DNA of 56,475 bases from positions 1 to 56,475 of the forward strand of contig NZ_JAKKFI010000074.1 of NCBI RefSeq assembly GCF_022230955.1, in the 5' to 3' direction. This DNA comes from Micromonospora cabrerizensis (lineage in GTDB: Bacteria; Actinomycetota; Actinomycetes; Mycobacteriales; Micromonosporaceae). A program made the translations under genes and the position numbers. This document shows, one piece after another, positions 33,739 to 42,260 of the stretch (the stretch's first letter is position 1; each line of letters starts with the position of its first letter). The notes beneath the pieces were generated by a model. It was not told the origin of the DNA. It was given only the letters and a program-made list of their open reading frames with translations, and ran no database searches.

Positions 33739-33824
33739 GCGTCGGTGAGGTGAAATGGTGCGGCCCACCCGGTGTCGCCGTCAAGACCCACACGCCGAGA
33801 ATTTCTTCGACGAATGTCCCTCGA

Positions 33825-33836
33825 TAATTCGTATTA
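33825..33836. promoter_or_regulatory. LacI-type operator, copy 2
   Basis: TAATTCGTATTA, the same TAATnCGnATTA palindrome 98 bp from copy 1 and upstream of the divergent hydrolase gene. The two sites in one 320-bp divergent gap suggest joint control of both transcripts by the adjacent regulator, possibly by looping. The remainder of the gap shows no other clear element. Confidence 0.65.
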
Positions 33837-34021
33837 GCACCTTGACGGTCGAGTCAGGACACGGCCAGACTCGTTGGCATCCACCCCGACTGCCGGCCTG
33901 GCAGCCAGATCACTGACAGTGACACTGGCCGCGCCCTCGTCCGCGCCCTCCGGGCTGCCGCCGCAGGTCGCCACCCCCGCAACACGATCGACGAGCGTCC
34001 TCTCACGATCGGAGACACCAG

Positions 34022-35050
34022 ATGGCACATCCGTACCCGAATGCGTCCTCGGCCCGGCCCCCGGAGCTGAGCCGGCGGGGCCTGTTGCGCGGCGCGGCGC
34101 TGCTCGGCGCCGCCTCCGCCACCGGCGGCGTCGGCGCCCTGCTTCCGGGCGCGCCGGCGTTGGCCGGACCGGCCGGCTTCCCCAGCTACCGGTACGTCCG
34201 CGACGCGTTCGACCGCCCACTGGCCTACAACCCCACCGGCGAGACGATCTTTCCCTGCGTACGGGGGGTCTACGACAAGATCACCGGTGCCAAGGGGCGT
34301 TACTACCTCTACTACGCCCCGCACGACGCGCCCGGCGGAATCTGCCTCGCCTACGCCGACCGGCTGGAGGGCCCCTACACCGAGCATCCCGGCAACCCCA
34401 TCGTGGACCGGGTGCTACCCACCACGACGGTCAGCCACGTCTCGTCGCCGCACGTCGTCTGGAACGCCTCCAGCAGGGAGTTCTTCCTCTACTTCCACGG
34501 CGAGAACACCACCACCCGGGTGGCCCGGTCCCGCGACGGCATCACCTTCGGCGACGAGACGCCGATCCTGAGCACCAGACTCGTGCCGAACACCACCGAG
34601 ACCTCGTACGCCCGGGTATTCGAGCATCGGGTCACCGGGCTCGGCAACAAGTACGTGATGCTCTACATGGGTGCGCACACCGTCCGGCCGGGCACCCGCA
34701 AGATCTTCTGGGGCTGGTCGCCGAACGGCTGGGACCAGTGGCAGTTCGCACCGGATCCGCTGGTCTCGCCAGCCGGTGACGGCCTCAGCGACATCTCCGC
34801 ACCGCACCTGCTCACCCGCAACGGCACCGCGTACGTCGTCTACCACGGCGGCGACGGGCGGATGCACCTCACCGAGGTCGGCAACGCCTTCGACCGGGAG
34901 GTGCACCTCGGGGTGTTCCACAGCCCGATCGCCTCCGACAACGGTCGGGTCGCGTCTCCGAGCTTCGGCACCGACGGCGGGGTGGGCTACATGATCTACG
35001 AGGCGGGCCCCCGCCTGGACGCGAGGATCTGCGTGGCCCGGGCGATCTGA
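34022..35050 (+). CDS. Tat-exported five-bladed propeller glycosidase (GH43/GH32-like clan)
   Basis: 342 aa. Twin-arginine signal (LSRRGLLRGAALLGAA) ending ALAG at about 48. The mature domain repeats propeller-type motifs (YYLYYAPHDA, EFFLYFHGEN, YVMLYMGAHT, AYVVYHGGD) with SSPHVVW in the middle, resembling GH43/GH32/GH117-like enzymes. The family and substrate cannot be fixed by eye; arabinan or a pectin side chain is suggested by the pectate lyases next door. It diverges from the lacI operon across the twin operators. Confidence 0.7.
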   Translation: MAHPYPNASSARPPELSRRGLLRGAALLGAASATGGVGALLPGAPALAGPAGFPSYRYVRDAFDRPLAYNPTGETIFPCVRGVYDKITGAKGRYYLYYAPHDAPGGICLAYADRLEGPYTEHPGNPIVDRVLPTTTVSHVSSPHVVWNASSREFFLYFHGENTTTRVARSRDGITFGDETPILSTRLVPNTTETSYARVFEHRVTGLGNKYVMLYMGAHTVRPGTRKIFWGWSPNGWDQWQFAPDPLVSPAGDGLSDISAPHLLTRNGTAYVVYHGGDGRMHLTEVGNAFDREVHLGVFHSPIASDNGRVASPSFGTDGGVGYMIYEAGPRLDARICVARAI

Positions 35051-35072
35051 CCGGCCGGCCACGCCCACGGGA

Positions 35073-35104
35073 GTGGGGCGACGGTCAGGTGACCGCCGCC
35101 CCAC
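35073..35104. terminator. bidirectional terminator
   Basis: GTGGGGCG-a-CGGTC / GACCG-c-CGCCCCAC, 13 pairs with one mismatch and loop AGGT, between convergent genes. Confidence 0.75.
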
Positions 35105-35111
35105 CGACGGA

Positions 35112-37622
35112 TCAGACCGTGATGCGTCCGGCGCCGGCACCCGCGGTGACGCTCGCCTTCACGCCGCTGGCGGCGTCGAGCTGGTAGGAGTACGGGATGG
35201 CGGCGACGTCCCCGGCGCTCTCCGGCGCGCCGGAGTTGACGAAGACGTTGTCGCGCTGGACGAGGTCGCCCGGGTCCGATTCGGCGTAGCCGACCGCGGT
35301 CGGCCGGGTCACGTTCTCGAAGTAGTTGCCCTCGACGAGCACGCCCGCGCCCATGGTGGACGCCACGCCGTAGTCCGCCCCGAAGTAGTAGTTGTTGAAC
35401 ACGTGCACCGGGTCACCGAACCGGACCCGGGGGTGCCGCTCCTTGCTGCCGTCGAACCAGTTGTGGTGGTAGGTCACCCGCAGGTGCCCGATGTCGGCGG
35501 TGAAACCGTCGTCGTGGCCCAGCAACATGCTCTTGGTGTGGTTGGTGACCCGGTTCCACGAGACGGTCACGAAGTCCGACTCGCGCTTGACGTCCAACGC
35601 GCCGTCGTAACCGCCGTCGAAGGTGTTGTGGTCGATCCAGACGTTGCGCGAGTTCTGCACGTTGACCGCGTCGTCGTCCCAGCCCCGGAAGGTGAGGTTG
35701 CGGATGATGACGTTGGTGGCGCTGCTGACGTTCAGGCCGTTGTCCAGCGTGGCGTTGCCGACGCCCAGCACGGTCTTGTTGGAGCGGACGTCGTTCATCT
35801 TGTCCGGCATGGTGAGTGAGCCCTGCACCCGGATGATCAGCGGTGCCGCCGACTCCAGGGCGTCGGCGAGCGCCGCGCCGTCGGAGACGGTGACCGTCTG
35901 GCCACCCGCGCCGCCGGTGGTGCCGCCGTTCTGGGTGGCCCAGCCGACCAGGCCGGTCTGCGGCGGGTTCGTCGGGGGATCGGTCGGGTCGGTCGGCGGA
36001 TCGGTCGGGTCGGTCGGCCCGCCGGGCAGGCCGACCTTGCCCACCCCGGCCTGCGCGGTCACGAGGGCCTTGATGTCGCAGGCGGTGGTGATGGTGTACG
36101 CGTACGGCGGGTTCGTCACGCTGCCGCCGGTCTCACCCGCGGGCGTGTTGACGAGGCAGTTGTTGCGGGCGACCAGGCGGCCGGGGCCGGAGGACGCCTC
36201 GGCCAGGTGGTACGGGTCGTCGACGTTCTCGAAGTAGTTGCCCTCCACGATCACGCCGGAGTTCTCCGTCGCGGCGACGCCGTAGTCACCGGTGTTGAGG
36301 TAGTAGTTGCTGTAGACGTGCACCTGGTCGCCGAAGCGGACGCGGGGGTTGCGCTGGCGGGTCTCGTCGAAGAAGTTGTGGTGGTAGGAGACCTTCAGCC
36401 GCCCGGTGTCCTGGGCGGCGTTGCCGTCGTCGTGCCCGAGCAGCATGTTCTTGTCGGTGCCGTCGGCGTGGTTGTAGGACACCGTCACGTACGACGACCC
36501 GCGCTTGATGTCGAGGCCGCCGTCCGAGCCGGTGGTCCAGGTGTTGTGGTCGATCCAGATGTGGTGGGAGAACATCTGCACGTTCATCGCGTCGTCGGAC
36601 CAGTTGCGGAAGTTCAGGTTGCGCACGATGACGTTGTGGACGGCGTTCGCCGGCGGGCTGGTGACCGCGTTGTCGATCGGGAGGCCGATGTTGAGGCCGC
36701 CACCGGTGAAGCCCGAGTTGGCGCCGAGCCCGACGATCGTCTTGTCCGAGGTGACCTCGTGCATCGGGCCGGGCAGCGAGATCAGACCACTGACCTGGAT
36801 GATCTTCGGCCCGGCCGAGGCCGCCTCGGCGATGAACTGCGCCGCGGTGGTCACCGTGACGGTCGGGCCGCCGGCCCCACCGGTGGTGCCGTTCTGACCC
36901 CAGGCGTCGACCGAGGCCCAGCCGTCGGCCACGTTCGGGCCCGGGTTGCCGGGCGGGTCCGTCGGGTCGGTCGGGTCCGGCCCGGGGGTGGCGCTGGTGA
37001 CCTGCACGTTGTCGAAGTTCGCGCTGGCGTTGAAGGTGGCGACGCCGATCCGGCCGCTGGCGAACTGGCTGTCGGTCGCCTCGGTCAGCAGCGTGCCGTT
37101 GACGTACCCCTTCAGGGAGTTGCCCGCGACGTCGATCCGCAGCGTGTACGCGGTGCCGACCGTCACGGTGGTGTTGGCGCTGTCCAGCGTGGTGCTGGAG
37201 CCGCCGCTGAGTCGCTTGAGCTCGACGGTGTTGTTGCTGCGCAGCGCCAGGTAGTAGTAGCTGGTGCTGCTCTGCGCCCTGGCCAGCAGTGCGACGAAGC
37301 GGTTGGAGCCGTTGAACGCGGTCGGTTTCACGGTGGCCTGGACCGAGTAGTCGGTCCAGCTCGCCGTGCCGGCCAACGACCGGGCGTCGCTGCTGGTGCC
37401 GGACTGCCGGTAGACGCGGGAGCCGTCGGTGGCGACCGCCCAGCTGCCCCCGGACGCGGTCCATCCGGTGGCGTTGCCGTCCTCGAAGTCGTCGCTGAAG
37501 AGGGTGTCGGCGTAGGCGCCGGTGGCGCCCATTCCGAGGGCGAGGGCAATCGCGGTGAGCGCTGCCCCGATCGTGATCAGGAGACCTCGGCGATGCCTTC
37601 GCCAGGTGTCGGTGGTGTGCAC
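35112..37622 (-). CDS. secreted pectate lyase with LamG-like domain and two PL1 domains
   Basis: 836 aa. Signal peptide 1-38 (AYA-D). Residues about 39-208 are a concanavalin/LamG-like module (LFSDDFEDGNATGW). After an Asp-Pro-Thr linker come two PL1 right-handed beta-helices, about 230-540 and 560-836, joined by a second Pro/Thr/Asp linker. Both keep the family markers: WIDHNTW with RNPRVRFG in the first, WIDHNTF with RHPRVRFG in the second, so the catalytic Arg and calcium-site region are intact in each. It cleaves polygalacturonate by beta-elimination outside the cell. Duplicated catalytic domains in one chain are uncommon. Confidence 0.9.
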   Translation of the reverse strand: MHTTDTWRRHRRGLLITIGAALTAIALALGMGATGAYADTLFSDDFEDGNATGWTASGGSWAVATDGSRVYRQSGTSSDARSLAGTASWTDYSVQATVKPTAFNGSNRFVALLARAQSSTSYYYLALRSNNTVELKRLSGGSSTTLDSANTTVTVGTAYTLRIDVAGNSLKGYVNGTLLTEATDSQFASGRIGVATFNASANFDNVQVTSATPGPDPTDPTDPPGNPGPNVADGWASVDAWGQNGTTGGAGGPTVTVTTAAQFIAEAASAGPKIIQVSGLISLPGPMHEVTSDKTIVGLGANSGFTGGGLNIGLPIDNAVTSPPANAVHNVIVRNLNFRNWSDDAMNVQMFSHHIWIDHNTWTTGSDGGLDIKRGSSYVTVSYNHADGTDKNMLLGHDDGNAAQDTGRLKVSYHHNFFDETRQRNPRVRFGDQVHVYSNYYLNTGDYGVAATENSGVIVEGNYFENVDDPYHLAEASSGPGRLVARNNCLVNTPAGETGGSVTNPPYAYTITTACDIKALVTAQAGVGKVGLPGGPTDPTDPPTDPTDPPTNPPQTGLVGWATQNGGTTGGAGGQTVTVSDGAALADALESAAPLIIRVQGSLTMPDKMNDVRSNKTVLGVGNATLDNGLNVSSATNVIIRNLTFRGWDDDAVNVQNSRNVWIDHNTFDGGYDGALDVKRESDFVTVSWNRVTNHTKSMLLGHDDGFTADIGHLRVTYHHNWFDGSKERHPRVRFGDPVHVFNNYYFGADYGVASTMGAGVLVEGNYFENVTRPTAVGYAESDPGDLVQRDNVFVNSGAPESAGDVAAIPYSYQLDAASGVKASVTAGAGAGRITV

Positions 37623-37655
37623 GGAACCTCCTTGGTGGTGGTGATGGTGCGCATC

Positions 37656-37673
37656 AATCGATGAACATCGATT
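37656..37673. promoter_or_regulatory. inverted repeat upstream of the double pectate lyase
   Basis: AATCGATG-AA-CATCGATT, a perfect 8-bp inverted repeat with a 2-nt spacer, 34 bp before the start codon read leftward. Position and symmetry fit a repressor site close to the transcription start. Confidence 0.5.
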
Positions 37674-37699
37674 AATGGAAGCGAAGTGATCCCTTGCGG

Positions 37700-37729
37700 G
37701 CGGGGGCCGGTGCTGTCACCCGCCCCCGC
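37700..37729 (-). terminator. terminator of the single-domain pectate lyase gene
   Basis: GCGGGGGC-c-GGTG / CACC-c-GCCCCCGC, 12 pairs with one C-C mismatch and a 4-nt loop, 8 bp after the stop. Confidence 0.75.
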
Positions 37730-37737
37730 CGCCGCTG

Positions 37738-39354
37738 CTAGTAGCCGAGCTTTCCGGTGCCGGAGCCGGCCGAGACGACCGACTTGATCGTGCTCGGATC
37801 GGTGACGGTGTAGGGGTAGTAGGTGCTCGGCTCCTGCACCGAGCCGCCCGCGTCACCCGGCTCGCTGGTGCCGGCGAGCACGTTGTTCCGGGCGATCAGG
37901 CGACCCTTGGACCCGGCGTAGCTGATCGACCACGGCACCTCGACGTCCTCGAAGTAGTTGCCCTCGACCACGCAGCCCGAGTTGAGCTGGCAGGCGACGC
38001 CGACGTCGGTGTTGTAGACGAAGTAGTTGTTGAACACGTGCACCGGCTCGCCGAAACGGACCCGTGGGTTGCGCTGCGGTGTCCGGTCGAACCAGTTGTG
38101 GTGGTAGGTGACCTTCAGATAGCTGGTGTCCTGGGCGGCGTTGCTGTCGTCGTGTCCGAGCAGCATGTTCTTGGTGTGGTGGTGGGTGTGGTTCCAGGAG
38201 ACCGTGACGTAGCTGGCGCCCCGCTTGATGTCGATCAGACCGTCGTAGCCGTACGCCAGGTCGTTGTGGTCGATCCAGATGTGGTGCGAGAACATCTGCA
38301 CGTTGATCGCGTCGTCCACCGTGTTGCGGAAGTTCAGGTTGCGGACGATCACGTTGTGCACGGCGTTGGCCGGCGGGCTGGTCGCGGTGCTCACCGGTAG
38401 GCCGATGTTCAGCCCGCCGCCGGTGATGCCCGAGCTGGCGCCCACGCCGACGATCGTCTTGTCCGAGGTCACGTCGTGCATCGGACCGGGTAGCGCGATC
38501 ATGCCGCTGACCCGGATGTTCAACGCGCCGGCGGTGCCGATCGCGGCGAGGAACTCGGCGGCGGTGTCGACGGTGACGGTCGGACCGCCCGCGCCGCCGG
38601 TGGTGCCGTTCTGACCGAGCGCGTTCACCGACGCGAAGCCGATCGGCGGTGCGCCCGGGTCCAGTGGCGGCTCGGTGGGTGGCAGGGTCGGCCCGCCCGG
38701 AGGTTCTCCGGGCGCCCCGGTCTCGGTGTCCACCCGGACGTCGTCGAAGGAGGCGCTGGCGTACGACGTGGCGAGCCCGGCCCGGCCGGCGGCGAAGGCG
38801 CTGTCGGTCGCCTCGACCACCAGCGCGCCGTTGACGTAGCCCCGCAGTGTGCTGCCCACGGCCTCCAGGCGCAGCGTGGCCCAGCTGCCGGTGGTCACGC
38901 CGCCGGCGGCCGAGTCGAGCGCCACCGGGTCCCCGCCGGCCCGCTTGAGCAGTTGCACGCCGCCGCTGGCGGTGACCGCCAGCGCGTAGTAGCTGCTGCT
39001 GTTCTGCGCTCGGGCGATCACCCCGGCGTGCCGGTTCGCGCCGCCGAACCCGGTGGGTCTGATCCGCGCCTGGACGCCGTAGTCCGCCCAGCCCGGGGCG
39101 GGGGTCAACGCCCGGGCGTCGCTGCTGGTGCCGGACTGCCGAAAGGCCGGTGAGCCGTCGGTCACCACCGACCAGCTACCCCCGGACCGCGACCAGCCGG
39201 TCGAGTTGCCGTCGGAGAAGTCGTCACCGAACAGCGTGTCGGCGAAGGCGGGTGGGGTGGCGACGAGCACCGCCGCGGCGGCGAGCGCGCCGGCGGCCAG
39301 TGTCGCGGCGATCAACCGTGGCCCCGGCCGACCCCGAGGGTTCGAAGATTTCAT
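37738..39354 (-). CDS. secreted pectate lyase with LamG-like domain and one PL1 domain
   Basis: 538 aa. Signal peptide ends PAFA-D. The N-terminal LamG-like module (LFGDDFSDGNSTGWSRSGGSW) is a clear paralogue of the one in the neighbouring two-domain lyase. After a Pro-rich linker one PL1 domain follows with HHIWIDHNDL and RNPRVRFG. Two adjacent ATGs exist; 39354 has GGAGG at 6 nt, 39357 at only 3. The tandem arrangement with the next gene suggests local duplication followed by gain or loss of one catalytic domain. Confidence 0.9.
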   Translation of the reverse strand: MKSSNPRGRPGPRLIAATLAAGALAAAAVLVATPPAFADTLFGDDFSDGNSTGWSRSGGSWSVVTDGSPAFRQSGTSSDARALTPAPGWADYGVQARIRPTGFGGANRHAGVIARAQNSSSYYALAVTASGGVQLLKRAGGDPVALDSAAGGVTTGSWATLRLEAVGSTLRGYVNGALVVEATDSAFAAGRAGLATSYASASFDDVRVDTETGAPGEPPGGPTLPPTEPPLDPGAPPIGFASVNALGQNGTTGGAGGPTVTVDTAAEFLAAIGTAGALNIRVSGMIALPGPMHDVTSDKTIVGVGASSGITGGGLNIGLPVSTATSPPANAVHNVIVRNLNFRNTVDDAINVQMFSHHIWIDHNDLAYGYDGLIDIKRGASYVTVSWNHTHHHTKNMLLGHDDSNAAQDTSYLKVTYHHNWFDRTPQRNPRVRFGEPVHVFNNYFVYNTDVGVACQLNSGCVVEGNYFEDVEVPWSISYAGSKGRLIARNNVLAGTSEPGDAGGSVQEPSTYYPYTVTDPSTIKSVVSAGSGTGKLGY

Positions 39355-39428
39355 CATGGGCCTCCCTGGTGGTGGTGGCGGGCTCAGATGTCCGTCGGCG
39401 TAACGGATATGAAATGAGCCATACACGA

Positions 39429-39458
39429 ACGGTAGGGAGACGTACTGGCGAGAGTCAA
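39429..39458 (-). promoter_or_regulatory. promoter of the single-domain pectate lyase
   Basis: Read leftward: TTGACT (39458-39453), 18-nt spacer, TACCGT (39434-39429), about 75 bp before the start codon. Confidence 0.45.
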
Positions 39459-39794
39459 TGAATTGAGTGTGCAGGTATGTTGCAGACTATTTGGGCAATG
39501 CGTATTGCCCGGCCGCTGACGGCCGAGCTGCCAATATTCGCGCGATTCTCACCGAACGGTCGTGCTCTTTCTTTGCAGCCTCTCAACGCATCTTTCGCGG
39601 CGGCTGCTGTTCAGTTGTCGCGGTTTTCTGTGGTCGACCGGTGGTTCGTGGCGCGGGCCCGGCAGGCGGCTTCCGTCGGAGCTAGTCGTCAGTCGGCCGA
39701 ACGACCCGTCGGGCGGTGCGGCCGGGGGTGCCGGCGCGGGTTGAGGAGGCCTCGGTCGAGGGCGCTCGCTGGCACCGGCAATCACCTCCCGTGC

Positions 39795-39810
39795 CTGCAA
39801 AGGTTTGCAG
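39795..39810. promoter_or_regulatory. perfect 16-bp palindrome in the pectate lyase gap
   Basis: CTGCAAA-GG-TTTGCAG. It lies in the 832-bp gap between divergent pectate lyases, and half-sites (TTTGCAG) recur at 39565-39571 and 39953-39959. No credible gene was found in the gap; a 147-codon frame at 39477-39920 has no ribosome site. Confidence 0.45.
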
Positions 39811-39980
39811 CGAAGGAACCACACAAGCTGGATCGACGTCAATGCCCTGACACGAACCTGCGGCATTTATCCGCGTTGGTGACGGTGGGAGAGGTCTTGC
39901 TGCGCCCTGCCGTTGGCTAGATCAGATACTTAGACCATGATCAATGCAACAACCGTTTGCAGGAAACGAAGATCCGTTGA

Positions 39981-40010
39981 TTGACATGAATAAATCACCG
40001 TGCCTAGCAT
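39981..40010 (+). promoter_or_regulatory. near-consensus promoter of the PL1 tandem lyase
   Basis: TTGACA at 39981-39986, 18-nt spacer, TAGCAT at 40005-40010. One of the strongest promoter matches in the window, with a perfect operator just downstream. Confidence 0.6.
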
Positions 40011-40016
40011 GGGTCC

Positions 40017-40032
40017 CGGAAAGCGCTTTCCG
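40017..40032. promoter_or_regulatory. LacI-type operator at the PL1 tandem lyase promoter
   Basis: CGGAAAGCGCTTTCCG is a perfect 16-bp palindrome with central CG, 7 bp after the -10 box, so a bound repressor would block initiation. The shape is typical for LacI-family regulators. It differs from the TAATnCGnATTA sites, so a different regulator outside the window is likely. Confidence 0.65.
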
Positions 40033-40186
40033 CCCTCGCACCCCACCGCCACGGATCGCCGGCCGATCCGGCGCTCGCCCCTGCCCCGTGACGCCGACGT
40101 CCAGGCGTCGCGGACCGGCTCGGGCTCGCCGCCGCGGCCCGTCGGACCCGCCCCGGTCCGCGATTCGCACCGCGAAAGGCAGCCAG

Positions 40187-42166
40187 ATGTTCTCCATCCC
40201 CGCTCGCCGTACCCCGTCGCGCCGATGGTCCCTCGCCGCCGTCGGGCTCGCCGCCGTCCTGCTCACCCCACCCGGGCTGGCCCACGCCACCCCCACCGCC
40301 ACGACGAACCCCGCCGCCAGCGCTGTGGCCGGTCCCGCTGACGGCTTCGCCAGTGTCGCCGCGCTCGGCCAGGCCGGCACCACCGGTGGTGCCGGCGGAC
40401 CGACGGTCACCGTCACCACCACCGCCCAGTTCCTGGACTACATCGCCCGGCCGGGGCCGTACGTCATCCAGGTCTCCGGGACCATCAACCTGCCCGCCGG
40501 CAGCAGCGACGGAATGCACAACGTCACCTCGGACAAGACCATCATCGGCCTGGGTGCCACCGCCACGCTCTCCGGCGGTGGACTGAACATCGGTGTCCCG
40601 GTCGACGACGACGTCACCGCACCGCCGTCGAACGCGGTGCACAACATCATCATCCGCAACCTGCACCTGACCGGCGCGAGCGACGACCTGATCAACGTGC
40701 AGATGTTCTCCCACCACATCTGGATCGACCACAACGAGTTCTCCAACGGCGACGACGGCGCGGTCGACATCAAACGGGGATCGGACTTCGTCACCGTTTC
40801 CTGGAACCACTTCCACGACCACGACAAGACGTTGTTGCTGGGCCATGACGAGGATGCCGGCCCGCAGGACATCGGCCGACTGCGGGTCACCTACCACCAC
40901 AATTTCTTCGACCGTTCCGACCAGCGCAACCCCCGCGTGCGGTTCTCCGCGCTGGCGCACGTCTACAACAACTACTACTACGACAAGAGCTACGGAGTCG
41001 CGTCCACCTACGACGCCGCAGTGCTCATGGAGAACAACTACTTCTACTCCGTCAACAACCCCGGTCGGGTGGAATTCAGCGGTGATCTGGGCCGGATCGT
41101 GGCACGGGGAAACATCCTCGTCGCCTGCAACCACCCGATCGAGACCCGTGGCACCGTGCCCGATCCGCGCGGTTACTACCCGTACCAGCTCACACCCGCC
41201 GCCGACGTCCCGACCACGGTCCCGGCCGGCGCCGGGGTGGGCAAGCTGCCCTCGACGCTCACCGCCGCCTCGCCGAGCGCGGCGCCGGCCAGCCAGCCGG
41301 ACGGGTTCGCCAGCGTCGCCGCGCTCGGTCAGAACGGCACGACCGGAGGGGCCGGCGGCCCGGTGGTCACCGCGACCAACGCCGCGGACTTCCTCGACCA
41401 CATCGACACCGTCGGACCGATGGTCATCCAGGTCAGTGGCGTGATCCGGATCAGCAGCAAGCAGGGGGTACGGCCGAACAAGACGATCATCGGTGTCGGG
41501 AACGCCGAGATCACCGGGGGTGGGCTGGACTTCTACCGGTCGTACAACGTGATCGTCCGCAACATCAACTTCACCGAGGCCGAGGACGACGCGATCAACG
41601 TCGGGCAGAACTCCCACCACATCTGGATCGACCACAACCGCTTCGCCGGCGCGGTCGACGGCTCGGTCGACATCGTGCGGGGTGCCGACTACGTGACGGT
41701 GTCCTGGAACCACTTCGACCACGCCGACAAGAGCATGCTGATCGGGCACTCCGACGGCGCGGCGTCCACCGACATCGGGCACCTCAAGGTGAGCATCCAC
41801 CACAACTTCTTCGACCACAGCCGTCAACGCCATCCCCGGGTCCGGTTCGGCGATCCGGTGCACGTCTACAACAACTACTTCCTCGGCAACTCCCTCTACG
41901 GTGTCGCGTCGACGGAGAACGCCGGCGTCCTGGTCGAGGGCAACTACTTCCGGGACGTCCCGTACCCGCTGCACTCCGCGAGCGGGTACGCCGACAGCGG
42001 GCCGGGTCGCGCCGTGCAGCGGGGCAACGTGTTCGTCAACTCCGGCCAGCCGGAGACCGCCGGCACGGTGGTCGAGCCGCGGACCTTCTACCCGTACCAG
42101 CTCGACCCGGCGGCGACTGTTCCGGCGCTGGTCACCGCGGGTGCCGGGGTCGGTCGACTGGCCTGA
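40187..42166 (+). CDS. secreted pectate lyase with two PL1 domains
   Basis: 659 aa. Signal peptide about 1-34 (AHA-T). Two PL1 beta-helix domains, about 48-355 and 375-659, each beginning with a near-identical DGFASVAALGQ segment and keeping HHIWIDHN plus the catalytic Arg region (RNPRVRFS and RHPRVRFG). Unlike the two leftward lyases it lacks the LamG-like module. AAAGG lies 9 nt before ATG 40187; the open frame to 39944 crosses the promoter and is rejected. Divergent from the other lyases. Confidence 0.92.
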   Translation: MFSIPARRTPSRRWSLAAVGLAAVLLTPPGLAHATPTATTNPAASAVAGPADGFASVAALGQAGTTGGAGGPTVTVTTTAQFLDYIARPGPYVIQVSGTINLPAGSSDGMHNVTSDKTIIGLGATATLSGGGLNIGVPVDDDVTAPPSNAVHNIIIRNLHLTGASDDLINVQMFSHHIWIDHNEFSNGDDGAVDIKRGSDFVTVSWNHFHDHDKTLLLGHDEDAGPQDIGRLRVTYHHNFFDRSDQRNPRVRFSALAHVYNNYYYDKSYGVASTYDAAVLMENNYFYSVNNPGRVEFSGDLGRIVARGNILVACNHPIETRGTVPDPRGYYPYQLTPAADVPTTVPAGAGVGKLPSTLTAASPSAAPASQPDGFASVAALGQNGTTGGAGGPVVTATNAADFLDHIDTVGPMVIQVSGVIRISSKQGVRPNKTIIGVGNAEITGGGLDFYRSYNVIVRNINFTEAEDDAINVGQNSHHIWIDHNRFAGAVDGSVDIVRGADYVTVSWNHFDHADKSMLIGHSDGAASTDIGHLKVSIHHNFFDHSRQRHPRVRFGDPVHVYNNYFLGNSLYGVASTENAGVLVEGNYFRDVPYPLHSASGYADSGPGRAVQRGNVFVNSGQPETAGTVVEPRTFYPYQLDPAATVPALVTAGAGVGRLA

Positions 42167-42173
42167 AGCCCGC

Positions 42174-42231
42174 GCCGTCGTACCGTTCCCGCCGGCCGTC
42201 GTACCGTTCCCGCCGGCCGCCGGAACGGTAC
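42174..42231. terminator. terminator with duplicated left arm
   Basis: GTACCGTTCC occurs at 42180-42189 and again at 42201-42210 (21-bp direct repeat), and GGAACGGTAC at 42222-42231 can pair with either. The proximal pairing gives a 10-bp stem with an 11-nt loop. It lies between the convergent PL1 and AraC genes. Confidence 0.65.
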
Positions 42232-42260
42232 GGCGGCGCGTCGGTCGGCCCCGGCGATCG

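Noticed and set aside
39477..39920. 147-codon + strand frame in the pectate lyase gap
   Set aside because: No ribosome site, no recognisable domain, and it overlaps the palindrome and upstream half-sites; coding bias looks random.
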